A stretch of DNA of 64,000 bases, from assembly GCF_034043515.1 (NCBI RefSeq), contig NZ_CP138214.1, positions 5,339,501 to 5,403,500 on the forward strand, given 5' to 3'. The position numbers and the translations under genes were made by a program. The DNA is from Pseudomonas sp. MUP55 (GTDB lineage: Bacteria; Pseudomonadota; Gammaproteobacteria; Pseudomonadales; Pseudomonadaceae). The notes beneath the pieces were generated by a model. That model searched no databases and was not told where the DNA came from. It was given only the letters and a program-made list of their open reading frames with translations. Positions 56,443 to 64,000 of the stretch are shown one piece after another. Numbering within the stretch: position 1 is the first letter of the stretch; every line of letters starts with the position of its first letter.

Positions 56443-58341
56443 ATGAGCCTATTAGAAGAACACCAAGCCACCGACCTCGAACAGATGGTCGGCCTCACCC
56501 GTCGCCGCTTTATCGGCGCCGGTGCCCTGTGCGGCGCCGCGATGTTCCTGGGCGGCAACCTGCTCAGCCGCAGCGCGCTGGCCGTGAACGCCGCATCCGC
56601 CAGCCCCTTGCTGGGGTTTGCCAGCATCGCCGCCGCCACCAGCGACACCCTTACCCTGCCGCCCGGCTACAGCGCCTCGGTGCTGATCAGCTGGGGCCAG
56701 CCCTTGAGCAAACGTGCACCCGCCTTCGACCCCTCCGGCAACGGCACGGCCGCGGCCCAGGAACAGCAGTTCGGCGACAACAATGACGGCATGAGCCTGT
56801 TTGCGTTCCCTGGCGACGAGCGCCGCGCCCTGATGGCGATCAACAACGAATACACCAACTACCGCTACCTCTACGCCCACGGCGGCGCGCCGCAATCGGC
56901 CGAAGACGTGCGCAAGGCGCTGGCCAGTGAAGGCGTTTCGGTTATCGAAATACAGCGCAAGGGCGACACCTGGCAGTTCGTCCAGGACTCACGCTACAAC
57001 CGGCGCATCCACGGCAACACGCCGATCCGCCTGAGTGGCCCGGCCGCCGGCCACGACTGGTTGAAAACCAGCGCCGACAAGACCGGCAAGAAAGCCCTGG
57101 GCACCTTCCAGAACTGCGCCAACGGCAAAACCCCGTGGGGCACTTACCTCACCTGCGAAGAGAACTTCACCGACTGCTTCGGCAGCAGCAACCCGCAGCA
57201 AACCTTCGATGCCGGGCAAAAACGCTATGGCGTGGTCGCCGCCAGCAAGGACATCCACTGGCACACCCACGATCCGCGCTTCGACATGGCCAAGAACCCC
57301 AACGAACTCAACCGACACGGCTGGGTCGTGGAAATCGATCCGTTCGACCCCCAATCCACCCCGGTCAAGCGCACCGCCCTGGGCCGCTTCAAGCACGAAA
57401 ACGCCGCCCTGGCAGAAACCCGCGACGGCCGCGCCGTGGTGTACATGGGCGATGACGAGCGCGGCGAGTTCATCTACAAGTTCATCAGCCGCGATCCGAT
57501 TGACCACAACAACCCGAAGGCCAACAAGGATCTGCTTGATCACGGTACCTTGTACGTCGCGATCTTCGACGCGGGCAATGGCGATGCCGATCATTCCAAG
57601 GGCAAAGGCCAGTGGGTGGAGCTCACCCATGGCAAAAACGGTATCGATGCCAGCAGCGGCTTTGCCAGCCAGGCCGAGGTGCTGATTCATGCGCGCCTGG
57701 CCGCCAGCGTGGTGAAAGCCACGCGCATGGACCGCCCGGAATGGATCGTGGTCAGCCCCACCGACGGCCAGGTCTACTGCACCCTCACCAACAACGCCAA
57801 GCGTGGCGAAGACGGCCAGCCGGTGGGCGGGCCCAACCCGCGCGAGAAGAACGTGTATGGCCAGATCCTGCGCTGGAAAGCCGACGCCGATAACCACGGT
57901 GCCACGGACTTCACCTGGGACCTGTTCGTCGTCGCCGGCAACCCCGGTGTACACGCAGGTTCGCCCAAGGGCGGCTCGTCCAACATCAACCCGCAGAATA
58001 TGTTCAACAGCCCGGACGGCCTGGGTTTCGACAAGGCCGGCCGCCTGTGGATTCTCACCGACGGCGATTACAGCAACGCAGGCGACTTCGCCGGCATGGG
58101 CAATAACCAGATGCTTTGCGCCGACCCATCCACGGGAGAAATTCGCCGGTTCATGGTCGGGCCGGTGGCGTGTGAAGTGACCGGCATCAGTTTTTCGCCG
58201 GATCAGAAAACCCTGTTCGTGGGCATTCAGCATCCGGGCGAAACCGGCGGTTCGACCTGGCCGGAGCATCTGCCCAATGGCAAGCCGCGTTCTTCGGTGA
58301 TGGCGATTCGGCGCGATGATGGCGGCATCGTCGGCGCCTGA
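56443..58341 (+). CDS. phoX: PhoX-type alkaline phosphatase (DUF839), Tat exported
   Basis: 632 residues from ATG 56443, where a twin-arginine signal (LTRRRFIGAGALCGAAMFL) starts at residue ~20; this justifies the start over longer open frame. The mature part is the PhoX/DUF839 beta-propeller with NNEYTNYRYLYAHGG, CEENFTDCFG and GDDERGEFIYKF, residues of the type that hold the Fe-Ca cofactor. It releases phosphate from organic esters in the periplasm or outside. I could not find a convincing Pho box upstream. The specific enzyme name is a family-level call. Confidence 0.88.
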   Translation: MSLLEEHQATDLEQMVGLTRRRFIGAGALCGAAMFLGGNLLSRSALAVNAASASPLLGFASIAAATSDTLTLPPGYSASVLISWGQPLSKRAPAFDPSGNGTAAAQEQQFGDNNDGMSLFAFPGDERRALMAINNEYTNYRYLYAHGGAPQSAEDVRKALASEGVSVIEIQRKGDTWQFVQDSRYNRRIHGNTPIRLSGPAAGHDWLKTSADKTGKKALGTFQNCANGKTPWGTYLTCEENFTDCFGSSNPQQTFDAGQKRYGVVAASKDIHWHTHDPRFDMAKNPNELNRHGWVVEIDPFDPQSTPVKRTALGRFKHENAALAETRDGRAVVYMGDDERGEFIYKFISRDPIDHNNPKANKDLLDHGTLYVAIFDAGNGDADHSKGKGQWVELTHGKNGIDASSGFASQAEVLIHARLAASVVKATRMDRPEWIVVSPTDGQVYCTLTNNAKRGEDGQPVGGPNPREKNVYGQILRWKADADNHGATDFTWDLFVVAGNPGVHAGSPKGGSSNINPQNMFNSPDGLGFDKAGRLWILTDGDYSNAGDFAGMGNNQMLCADPSTGEIRRFMVGPVACEVTGISFSPDQKTLFVGIQHPGETGGSTWPEHLPNGKPRSSVMAIRRDDGGIVGA

Positions 58342-58345
58342 TCGC

Positions 58346-58435
58346 GCGCCATCGGGGGCAAGCCCCCTCCCACTTTTGTCCCGTGTTCGTCATAACAACG
58401 TGGCCACCTGTGGGAGGGGGCTTGCCCCCGATGAC
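58346..58435. repeat. REP doublet (REPIN), copy 6, outward arrangement
   Basis: Here the unit ending GGGGGCAAGCCCCCTCCCAC (to ~58372) comes first and the unit TGTGGGAGGGGGCTTGCCCC (from 58409) second, the reverse of the order in the other six copies. It directly follows the phoX-type gene. Confidence 0.9.
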
Positions 58436-58519
58436 AATGGCACAGCCACCACCTATCTCAAGCCCGGTGCGTTACCATACCCGGCCGGACGCGGCGCCCT
58501 GCTGCGCGCAGGAGTTCGC

Positions 58520-59494
58520 ATGGCCCACCCGTTTGAAACACTCACCCCTGACCTGGTACTCGACGCCGTCGAAAGCATCGGCTTTCTCAGCGACGCCCGC
58601 ATATTGGCGCTCAACAGCTACGAAAACCGCGTGTATCAGGTGGGCATCGAAGACTCCGAACCGCTGATCGCCAAGTTCTACCGGCCGCAGCGCTGGACCA
58701 ACGAGGCGATCCTGGAAGAACACCGCTTCACCTTCGAACTGGCTGAATGCGAAGTGCCGGTAGTCGCGCCGCTGATCCACAACGGCGAAAGCCTGTTCGA
58801 ACACCAGGGTTTCCGCTTCACCCTGTTTCCACGCCGTGGCGGCCGGGCACCGGAGCCGGGCAACCTCGACCAGCTCTATCGCCTCGGACAATTGCTGGGC
58901 CGTTTGCACGCCGTCGGTTCCACCCGCCCGTTCGAACACCGCGAAGCGCTGGGTGTGAAGAATTTCGGCCACGATTCCCTGACCACCCTGCTCGAAGGCA
59001 ACTTCATTCCCAAGAGCCTGTTGCCGGCCTACGAGTCCGTGGCCCGCGACCTGCTCAAGCGCGTGGAGGAGGTGTACAAGGCCACCCCGCACAAGAACAT
59101 CCGCATGCATGGCGACTGCCATCCCGGCAACATGATGTGCCGCGACGAGATGTTCCACATTGTCGACCTGGACGACTGCCGCATGGGCCCGGCGGTGCAG
59201 GACCTGTGGATGATGCTGGCCGGTGACCGTCAGGAATGCCTGGGCCAACTGTCGGAACTGATGGACGGCTACCAGGAGTTCCACGACTTCGACCCGCGTG
59301 AACTGGCCCTGATCGAACCCCTGCGCGCCCTGCGCCTGATGCACTACAGCGCCTGGCTGGCGCGACGTTGGGACGACCCGGCTTTCCCCCACAGCTTCCC
59401 CTGGTTTGGCAGCGAGCGTTACTGGGGCGATCAGGTGCTGGCGTTGCGTGAGCAATTGTCGGCACTCAATGAAGAACCGCTGAAACTCTTCTGA
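58520..59494 (+). CDS. srkA: Stress response serine/threonine kinase SrkA (YihE/RdoA)
   Basis: 324 residues from ATG 58520, preceded by AGGAG. Aminoglycoside-phosphotransferase-like kinase fold: catalytic IRMHGDCHPGNMM (HGDxHxxN) and the metal-binding HIVDLDDCRMGPA. The E. coli homologue counters stress-induced death, working downstream of Cpx. In Pseudomonas its targets are unknown. It lies alone between two REP doublets, so it is probably monocistronic. Confidence 0.94.
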   Translation: MAHPFETLTPDLVLDAVESIGFLSDARILALNSYENRVYQVGIEDSEPLIAKFYRPQRWTNEAILEEHRFTFELAECEVPVVAPLIHNGESLFEHQGFRFTLFPRRGGRAPEPGNLDQLYRLGQLLGRLHAVGSTRPFEHREALGVKNFGHDSLTTLLEGNFIPKSLLPAYESVARDLLKRVEEVYKATPHKNIRMHGDCHPGNMMCRDEMFHIVDLDDCRMGPAVQDLWMMLAGDRQECLGQLSELMDGYQEFHDFDPRELALIEPLRALRLMHYSAWLARRWDDPAFPHSFPWFGSERYWGDQVLALREQLSALNEEPLKLF

Positions 59495-59508
59495 TCGCTT
59501 GTGCTTTA

Positions 59509-59597
59509 TGTGGGAGGGGGCTTGCCCCCGATGACGGGCTACCTGTCAGCCTGTCTTTAGCTGACACATTGCTATCGGGGGCAAGCCCCCTCCCACA
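59509..59597. repeat. REP doublet (REPIN), copy 7
   Basis: TGTGGGAGGGGGCTTGCCCC and its complement ending TCCCACA, 15 bases after the srkA stop and before rarD. Confidence 0.92.
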
Positions 59598-59687
59598 GAA
59601 AGCAGACCTCATTGCCAGGCAGGTCCCACTGCCTGGCAAATATCCTTACAATCGCCCTTTGTTAGCTGCCTAAGCAAGGATTCTGCA

Positions 59688-60572
59688 ATGCACGCCGCCA
59701 ACCCTCGCAAGGGGTACATCCTGGGCCTGAGTGCCTATGTCATCTGGGGTCTGTTCCCGCTCTATTTCAAAGCCATCGCCAGCGTGCCCGCCGCCGAGAT
59801 CATCGTGCATCGGGTGCTGTGGTCGGCGCTGTTCGGCGGTTTGCTGTTGACGGTATGGAAACACCCGGGCTGGTTTCGCGAGCTACGCGACAACCCAAAG
59901 CGCCTGGCGATCCTCGCCCTCAGTGGCTCGCTGATCGCCGCCAATTGGCTGACCTACGTGTGGTCGGTCAACACGGGGCGCATGCTTGAAGCGAGCCTGG
60001 GTTACTACATCAACCCGCTGGTGAATGTGTTGCTGGGCATGCTGCTGCTCGGCGAACGTTTGCGTCGTCTGCAATGGGTGGCCGTGGGTTTGGCGGCGGC
60101 CGGTGTGGCGCAACAAGTGTGGCAAGTCGGCAGCTTGCCGTGGGTGTCGCTGGCGTTGGCGCTGACGTTTGGCTTCTATGGTTTGATCCGCAAGCAGGCG
60201 CCGGTCAAGGCGCTGCCGGGGCTGGTGGTTGAGACCTGGATGCTGGTACCGATCGCCATCGCGTGGTTGTTGTTCAACCCCACAGCGCACAGTGCACAAA
60301 TGGCCTTCTGGAGCACCTCCGAGGCCTGGTGGCTGGTGGCCGCAGGGCCTGTCACGCTGGTTCCGCTGGTGTGTTTCAACGCCGCCGCACGGCATTTGCC
60401 CTACACCGCACTGGGCTTTTTGCAGTACGTGGCGCCAACCCTGGTGCTGCTGGAAGCCGTGCTGCTGTTCGGCGAGCACCTGGCGCCCAGTACGTTGACC
60501 GCGTTCGCCTTCATCTGGGCCGGCCTGGTTATCTACAGCCTGGACGCCTGGCTGAGCATGCGCAAACGCTGA
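59688..60572 (+). CDS. rarD: RarD, EamA/DMT family transporter
   Basis: 294 residues with ten hydrophobic helices in two EamA repeats. The N-terminal GYILGLSAYVIWGLFPLYFK, VHRVLWSALFGG and NWLTYVWSVNTGRMLEASLG mark the RarD subfamily (named for chloramphenicol sensitivity). Substrate unknown; other members export amino acids or drugs. Preceded by AAGGA near the start. Confidence 0.92.
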   Translation: MHAANPRKGYILGLSAYVIWGLFPLYFKAIASVPAAEIIVHRVLWSALFGGLLLTVWKHPGWFRELRDNPKRLAILALSGSLIAANWLTYVWSVNTGRMLEASLGYYINPLVNVLLGMLLLGERLRRLQWVAVGLAAAGVAQQVWQVGSLPWVSLALALTFGFYGLIRKQAPVKALPGLVVETWMLVPIAIAWLLFNPTAHSAQMAFWSTSEAWWLVAAGPVTLVPLVCFNAAARHLPYTALGFLQYVAPTLVLLEAVLLFGEHLAPSTLTAFAFIWAGLVIYSLDAWLSMRKR

Positions 60573-60635
60573 TCAAATAACGTACAACCCTCTGCAAGCC
60601 ACAGCCTTTGTGGCTTGCAGCGATTCACCCCAAGG

Positions 60636-60756
60636 TTATCCACAACCTGATCCCCGCCATTTGTGCACAAGCCCTTGAAACTGCTCGTTTTTTGCTCAGT
60701 TGGCGAAGAGGCCCGGTCGGCGTGGCCTGGCGTCGGGTCTCTACAGGTTATCCACA
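60636..60756. promoter_or_regulatory. Two consensus DnaA boxes in the rarD-gcvR gap
   Basis: TTATCCACA occurs at 60636-60644 and again at 60748-60756, same orientation, in the 222-base gap between rarD and the ACT protein gene. A third copy in reverse (61104-61112) lies inside the ACT gene. No dnaA, dnaN or gyrB is near, so this is not the chromosomal origin. The gap otherwise shows no gene. Confidence 0.6.
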
Positions 60757-60794
60757 GGCCCATGCAAGATTTCCATGCATAACCTTGTGCGTGG

Positions 60795-61307
60795 TTATTC
60801 TTCGTTGTGCAGTTCCACCATCAGGTCGTCCGCCAGGGTTTCCAGGGAGGCCTGCAAGGCCTCCAGGGACAATGTCGAAGGCACCTGCAGCAAGGCCTCG
60901 GCGCTGAACAGCGGATCACCGCTCATCGGGGCCGGACGCACCTCGGTGCTCAGGCGCTCCAGGTTGACGCCCTGCTTGCTCAACAGCGCCGTAATCTCAC
61001 GCACGATACCCGAGCGGTCATTGCCCACCAGGGTCATCACAATCGGCTTGGAGGCCGACGCCTGCCCGGAGCTGCCCTCACCCACCAGCACACGAATGCC
61101 GTGTGTGGATAAATCCTCCAGCGCCCCCACCAATGCCTGACGGCTCTGCGGCGGCACACTGACGCGCAGGATCCCGGCGAATTGCCCGGCCATATGCGCC
61201 ATGCGGCTTTCCAGCCAGTTGCCACCGTGGGCAGCGATGTTCTGCGCGATGCGTTCAACCAGGCCGGGTTTGTCGGCGGCGATAATTGTGAGTACAAGAT
61301 GGTCCAT
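60795..61307 (-). CDS. GcvR-like ACT-domain regulatory protein
   Basis: 170 residues, two ACT domains: the first opens HLVLTIIAADKPGLVERIA (~2-75), the second PIVMTLVGNDRSGIVREIT (~88-165). Such proteins resemble GcvR, which in E. coli binds GcvA to repress the glycine cleavage system when glycine is low. No HTH, so it acts by protein contact. It is divergent from glcB across 267 bases. Regulatory partner not in the window. Confidence 0.9.
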   Translation of the reverse strand: MDHLVLTIIAADKPGLVERIAQNIAAHGGNWLESRMAHMAGQFAGILRVSVPPQSRQALVGALEDLSTHGIRVLVGEGSSGQASASKPIVMTLVGNDRSGIVREITALLSKQGVNLERLSTEVRPAPMSGDPLFSAEALLQVPSTLSLEALQASLETLADDLMVELHNEE

Positions 61308-61480
61308 GGCGAAGCCCTCTGGAATTCAACCTACAAGGTGGACCCGCAAGTCTTCGAAAACAAATCGTGTACCATTTTTATATTTATCTGGAACAATCCA
61401 ATAGTTTTTTGAGAACATCCGGTTCTCCGCTGTGACCGTACGACCAAAGTGGGTCGCTAAACGACGTATTTAGTCTAATT

Positions 61481-61527
61481 TTCACAACCGCAAGTCATCA
61501 TGTAGTATGCCCAACCGTGCACTACAT
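61481..61527 (+). promoter_or_regulatory. Candidate glcB promoter with overlapping dyad
   Basis: TTCACA (61481-61486) and TAGTAT (61503-61508) are 16 bases apart, a reasonable sigma-70 promoter ~67 bases before the glcB ATG. ATGTAGT (61500-61506) and ACTACAT (61521-61527) form a seven-base dyad that covers the -10 and the start site, the place for a repressor. Confidence 0.5.
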
Positions 61528-61574
61528 AATGAAAATCTGAAAAAGCGCATAAGCTCCGCAGAGTGAGGCAAGCA

Positions 61575-63752
61575 ATGACTGAACACGTTCAAGTCGGTGG
61601 CCTGCAGGTCGCCAAAGTCCTGTTCGACTTCGTGAACAACGAAGCCATTCCCGGTACCGGCATCACTGCCGACCAGTTCTGGGCCGGTGCCGACAAGGTC
61701 ATCCACGACCTGGCCCCGAAGAACAAAGCCCTACTCGCCAAACGCGACGATTTCCAGGCGCGGATCGATACCTGGCACCAGACCCATGCCGGCCAGGCCC
61801 ACGACCCGGTGGCCTACAAAGCCTTCCTGCAAGATATCGGATACCTGCTGCCAGAAGCCGCAGACTTCCAGGCCTCGACGCAAAACGTCGATGACGAGAT
61901 CGCACGCATGGCCGGCCCCCAACTGGTGGTGCCGGTGATGAATGCGCGCTTTGCCCTCAACGCCTCGAATGCGCGCTGGGGTTCGCTGTATGACGCGCTC
62001 TATGGCACCGACGCCATCAGCGAAGCCAACGGCGCTGAGAAGGGCAAGGGCTACAACAAAGTGCGCGGCGACAAGGTCATCGCCTTCGCCCGTGCGTTTC
62101 TCGACGAAGCCGCGCCGCTGAGTGCGGGCAGCCACGCTGAGTCCACCGGCTACAAGATCGTCGACGGCACGCTGATCGTCAGCCTCAAGGGCGGCAGCAA
62201 CAGCGGCCTGCGTGACGACACGCAACTGATCGGCTTCCAGGGCCCCGCCGCAGAGCCGATTGCGATCCTGCTCAAGCACAACGGCCTGCACTTCGAGATC
62301 CAGATCGACGCCAGCACCCCGGTCGGCCAGACCGACGCCGCCGGCGTCAAAGACGTGCTGATGGAAGCCGCGCTGACCACCATCATGGACTGCGAAGACT
62401 CCGTGGCCGCCGTTGATGCCGACGACAAAGTGGTGATCTACCGCAACTGGCTCGGCCTGATGAAGGGCGACCTGGCCGAAGAAGTGGCCAAGGGCGGCAA
62501 GACCTTCACCCGCACCATGAACCCCGACCGCGTCTACACCGGCGTGGACGGCAACGACGTCACCCTGCATGGCCGTTCGCTGCTGTTCGTGCGCAACGTT
62601 GGCCACTTGATGACCATCGACGCGATTCTCGACAAAGACGGCAACGAAGTGCCGGAAGGCATTCTCGACGGCCTGATCACCAGCCTGGCGGCGATCCACA
62701 GCCTCAACGGCAACAGCACGCGCAAGAACAGCCGCACCGGTTCGGTGTACATCGTCAAACCGAAAATGCACGGCCCCGAAGAAGCAGCGTTCACCAACGA
62801 GCTGTTCGGTCGCATCGAAGACGTGCTGAACCTGCCGCGCAATACGCTGAAAGTCGGGATCATGGACGAGGAACGCCGCACCACGGTCAACCTCAAGGCC
62901 TGTATCAAGGCGGCCAGCGAGCGCGTGGTGTTTATCAACACCGGCTTCCTCGACCGCACCGGCGATGAAATCCACACCTCCATGGAAGCCGGCGCGATGG
63001 TGCGCAAGGCGGCCATGAAAGCGGAAAAATGGATCGGCGCCTACGAGAACTGGAACGTCGACATCGGCTTGAGCACCGGCCTGCAAGGGCGTGCGCAAAT
63101 CGGTAAAGGCATGTGGGCGATGCCCGACCTGATGGCCGCGATGCTCGAACAGAAAATCGCCCACCCACTGGCCGGCGCCAATACCGCCTGGGTACCTTCG
63201 CCCACGGCTGCCGCGCTTCACGCGTTGCATTACCACAAGGTCGATGTGTTCGCCCGCCAGGCCGAATTGGCCAAGCGCGAACGCGCCTCGGTGGACGACA
63301 TCCTCACCATCCCTCTGGCCAGCAACACCGATTGGTCCGAAGAAGAAATCCGCAACGAACTGGACAACAACGCCCAGGGCATCCTCGGCTATGTGGTGCG
63401 CTGGATCGACCAGGGCGTCGGCTGCTCCAAAGTGCCGGACATCAACGATGTGGGCCTGATGGAAGACCGCGCCACCCTGCGTATCTCCAGCCAGCACATC
63501 GCCAACTGGTTGCGCCATGGCATCGTCAACGAGGCCCAGGTGATGGAAAGCCTCAAGCGCATGGCGCCGGTGGTAGACCGTCAGAACGCAGGCGACGCGC
63601 TGTACCGTCCGCTGGCGCCGGATTTCGACAGCAACATCGCGTTCCAGGCGGCGGTGGAGTTGGTGATTGAAGGGACCCAGCAACCGAATGGGTATACCGA
63701 GCCGGTGTTGCATCGCAGGCGTCGGGAGTTCAAGGCTAAGAACGGCCTGTAA
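61575..63752 (+). CDS. glcB: Malate synthase G
   Basis: 725 residues, the monomeric G form. It condenses glyoxylate with acetyl-CoA to malate in the glyoxylate shunt. Signature segments: [67 protein letters not shown] and [11 protein letters not shown]. Start ATG 61575 fits the family. Beta-oxidation genes (42-49 kb) produce the acetyl-CoA this step uses, though they are not co-transcribed. A clear terminator follows. Confidence 0.97.
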   Translation: MTEHVQVGGLQVAKVLFDFVNNEAIPGTGITADQFWAGADKVIHDLAPKNKALLAKRDDFQARIDTWHQTHAGQAHDPVAYKAFLQDIGYLLPEAADFQASTQNVDDEIARMAGPQLVVPVMNARFALNASNARWGSLYDALYGTDAISEANGAEKGKGYNKVRGDKVIAFARAFLDEAAPLSAGSHAESTGYKIVDGTLIVSLKGGSNSGLRDDTQLIGFQGPAAEPIAILLKHNGLHFEIQIDASTPVGQTDAAGVKDVLMEAALTTIMDCEDSVAAVDADDKVVIYRNWLGLMKGDLAEEVAKGGKTFTRTMNPDRVYTGVDGNDVTLHGRSLLFVRNVGHLMTIDAILDKDGNEVPEGILDGLITSLAAIHSLNGNSTRKNSRTGSVYIVKPKMHGPEEAAFTNELFGRIEDVLNLPRNTLKVGIMDEERRTTVNLKACIKAASERVVFINTGFLDRTGDEIHTSMEAGAMVRKAAMKAEKWIGAYENWNVDIGLSTGLQGRAQIGKGMWAMPDLMAAMLEQKIAHPLAGANTAWVPSPTAAALHALHYHKVDVFARQAELAKRERASVDDILTIPLASNTDWSEEEIRNELDNNAQGILGYVVRWIDQGVGCSKVPDINDVGLMEDRATLRISSQHIANWLRHGIVNEAQVMESLKRMAPVVDRQNAGDALYRPLAPDFDSNIAFQAAVELVIEGTQQPNGYTEPVLHRRRREFKAKNGL

Positions 63753-63758
63753 ATGAAG

Positions 63759-63790
63759 AAAGCCCTGATCGAGAGATCGGGGCTTTTTTT
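63759..63790 (+). terminator. Rho-independent terminator of glcB
   Basis: AAAGCCCTGATC and GATCGGGGCTTT pair with a GAGA loop and one T-G, followed by seven T. It begins seven bases after the stop. Confidence 0.93.
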
Positions 63791-63798
63791 CTCATTCA

Positions 63799-64000
63799 TC
63801 AAACAGGCTTAAAGTCATAGGACGTCACCTTATAGCTACCATTGAGCGTCACGGAACGGCCTCCCGATTCAAACCTTACGTCTTCCAACCTCCCCACATG
63901 CTGAAAATCTGGGCTGAACGGGGGGCGGTCGACGAGTACCGTAAGGCGACCCGACACAACACTGGATTGCCAGAACTCATGGCCGTTAGGATCACGGTAG
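63799..64000 (-). CDS. Unidentified protein, C-terminal end only
   Basis: On the minus strand the frame is open from the window edge to TGA at 63801-63799, giving at least 66 residues: YRDPNGHEFWQSSVVSGRLT, then VLVDRPPFSPDFQHVGRLED and VRFESGGRSVTLNGSYKVTS, ending YDFKPV. The composition is that of a normal soluble protein, rich in beta-type residues. I do not recognise the family. It is convergent with glcB and shares its terminator. The start is beyond the window. Confidence 0.65.
   Translation of the reverse strand, partial: YRDPNGHEFWQSSVVSGRLTVLVDRPPFSPDFQHVGRLEDVRFESGGRSVTLNGSYKVTSYDFKPV

Noticed and set aside
60573..60794. Possible replication origin from the DnaA boxes
   Set aside because: No dnaA/dnaN/gyrB neighbourhood and no AT-rich unwinding region; kept only as DnaA boxes.
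61731..63713. 660-codon open frame antisense to glcB
   Set aside because: Same shadow effect; the malate synthase signatures on the plus strand explain the region.

Overview
The window is a chromosomal segment of a fluorescent-group Pseudomonas (P. fluorescens lineage). The basis is the high-GC codon use, the gene order murU-amgK/lptD-surA-pdxA-rsmA-apaGH-glpE, the rpsU-dnaG-rpoD operon, a pqqF-ABCDE cluster, davBA lysine catabolism, a bioBFHCD cluster, and seven copies of a Pseudomonas REP doublet. It is mostly core genome. I see no prophage, insertion sequence or CRISPR array. The one region that looks accessory is a small AT-richer toxin-antitoxin insert near 38.7-39.4 kb.

Layout. 1-3 kb: the end of a DUF3530-type gene, then djlA, murU and amgK on the minus strand (envelope co-chaperone and peptidoglycan sugar recycling). 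3.2-10.9 kb: lptD, surA, pdxA, rsmA, apaG, apaH and glpE on the plus strand (LPS export, outer-membrane protein folding, vitamin B6, rRNA methylation, Ap4A hydrolysis). 11-16 kb: the prkA-yeaH-spoVR stress operon. 16-20 kb: cca, then folK and folB, plsY, and tsaD. 20-25 kb: the macromolecular synthesis operon rpsU-dnaG-rpoD. 24.8-28.6 kb: an RmcA-type c-di-GMP enzyme followed by tRNA-Ile(CAT). 28.7-32.6 kb: a LysE-family exporter, an Lrp regulator and davBA, probably a lysine-handling block. 32.7-38.4 kb: pqqF-ABCDE. 38.4-42 kb: a Pmp3-like peptide, the toxin-antitoxin pair, a class III aminotransferase and a divergent LysR regulator. 42-49.4 kb: three paralogous acyl-CoA dehydrogenases with a diguanylate cyclase between the second and third. 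49.7-54.7 kb: a small flagellar-rod-like protein, then bioD, bioC, bioH, bioF and bioB on the minus strand. 54.8-64 kb: comF, a ModE-like regulator, a PhoX-type phosphatase, srkA, rarD, a GcvR-like ACT protein, glcB and an unidentified partial gene.

Points of most interest: bioF is interrupted by a one-base shortening of a C tract near its 3' end. pqqA has a second in-frame start 48 bases upstream with a strong ribosome-binding site. A REP-type inverted repeat supplies the stop codons of both convergent genes cca and folK. The cca ribosome-binding site lies inside a terminator-like hairpin. Tandem PsrA-like boxes precede the 49.4 kb acyl-CoA dehydrogenase. A perfect 17-base palindrome sits just upstream of the toxin-antitoxin pair. 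All functions are read from sequence motifs and recalled families; nothing was searched or computed.
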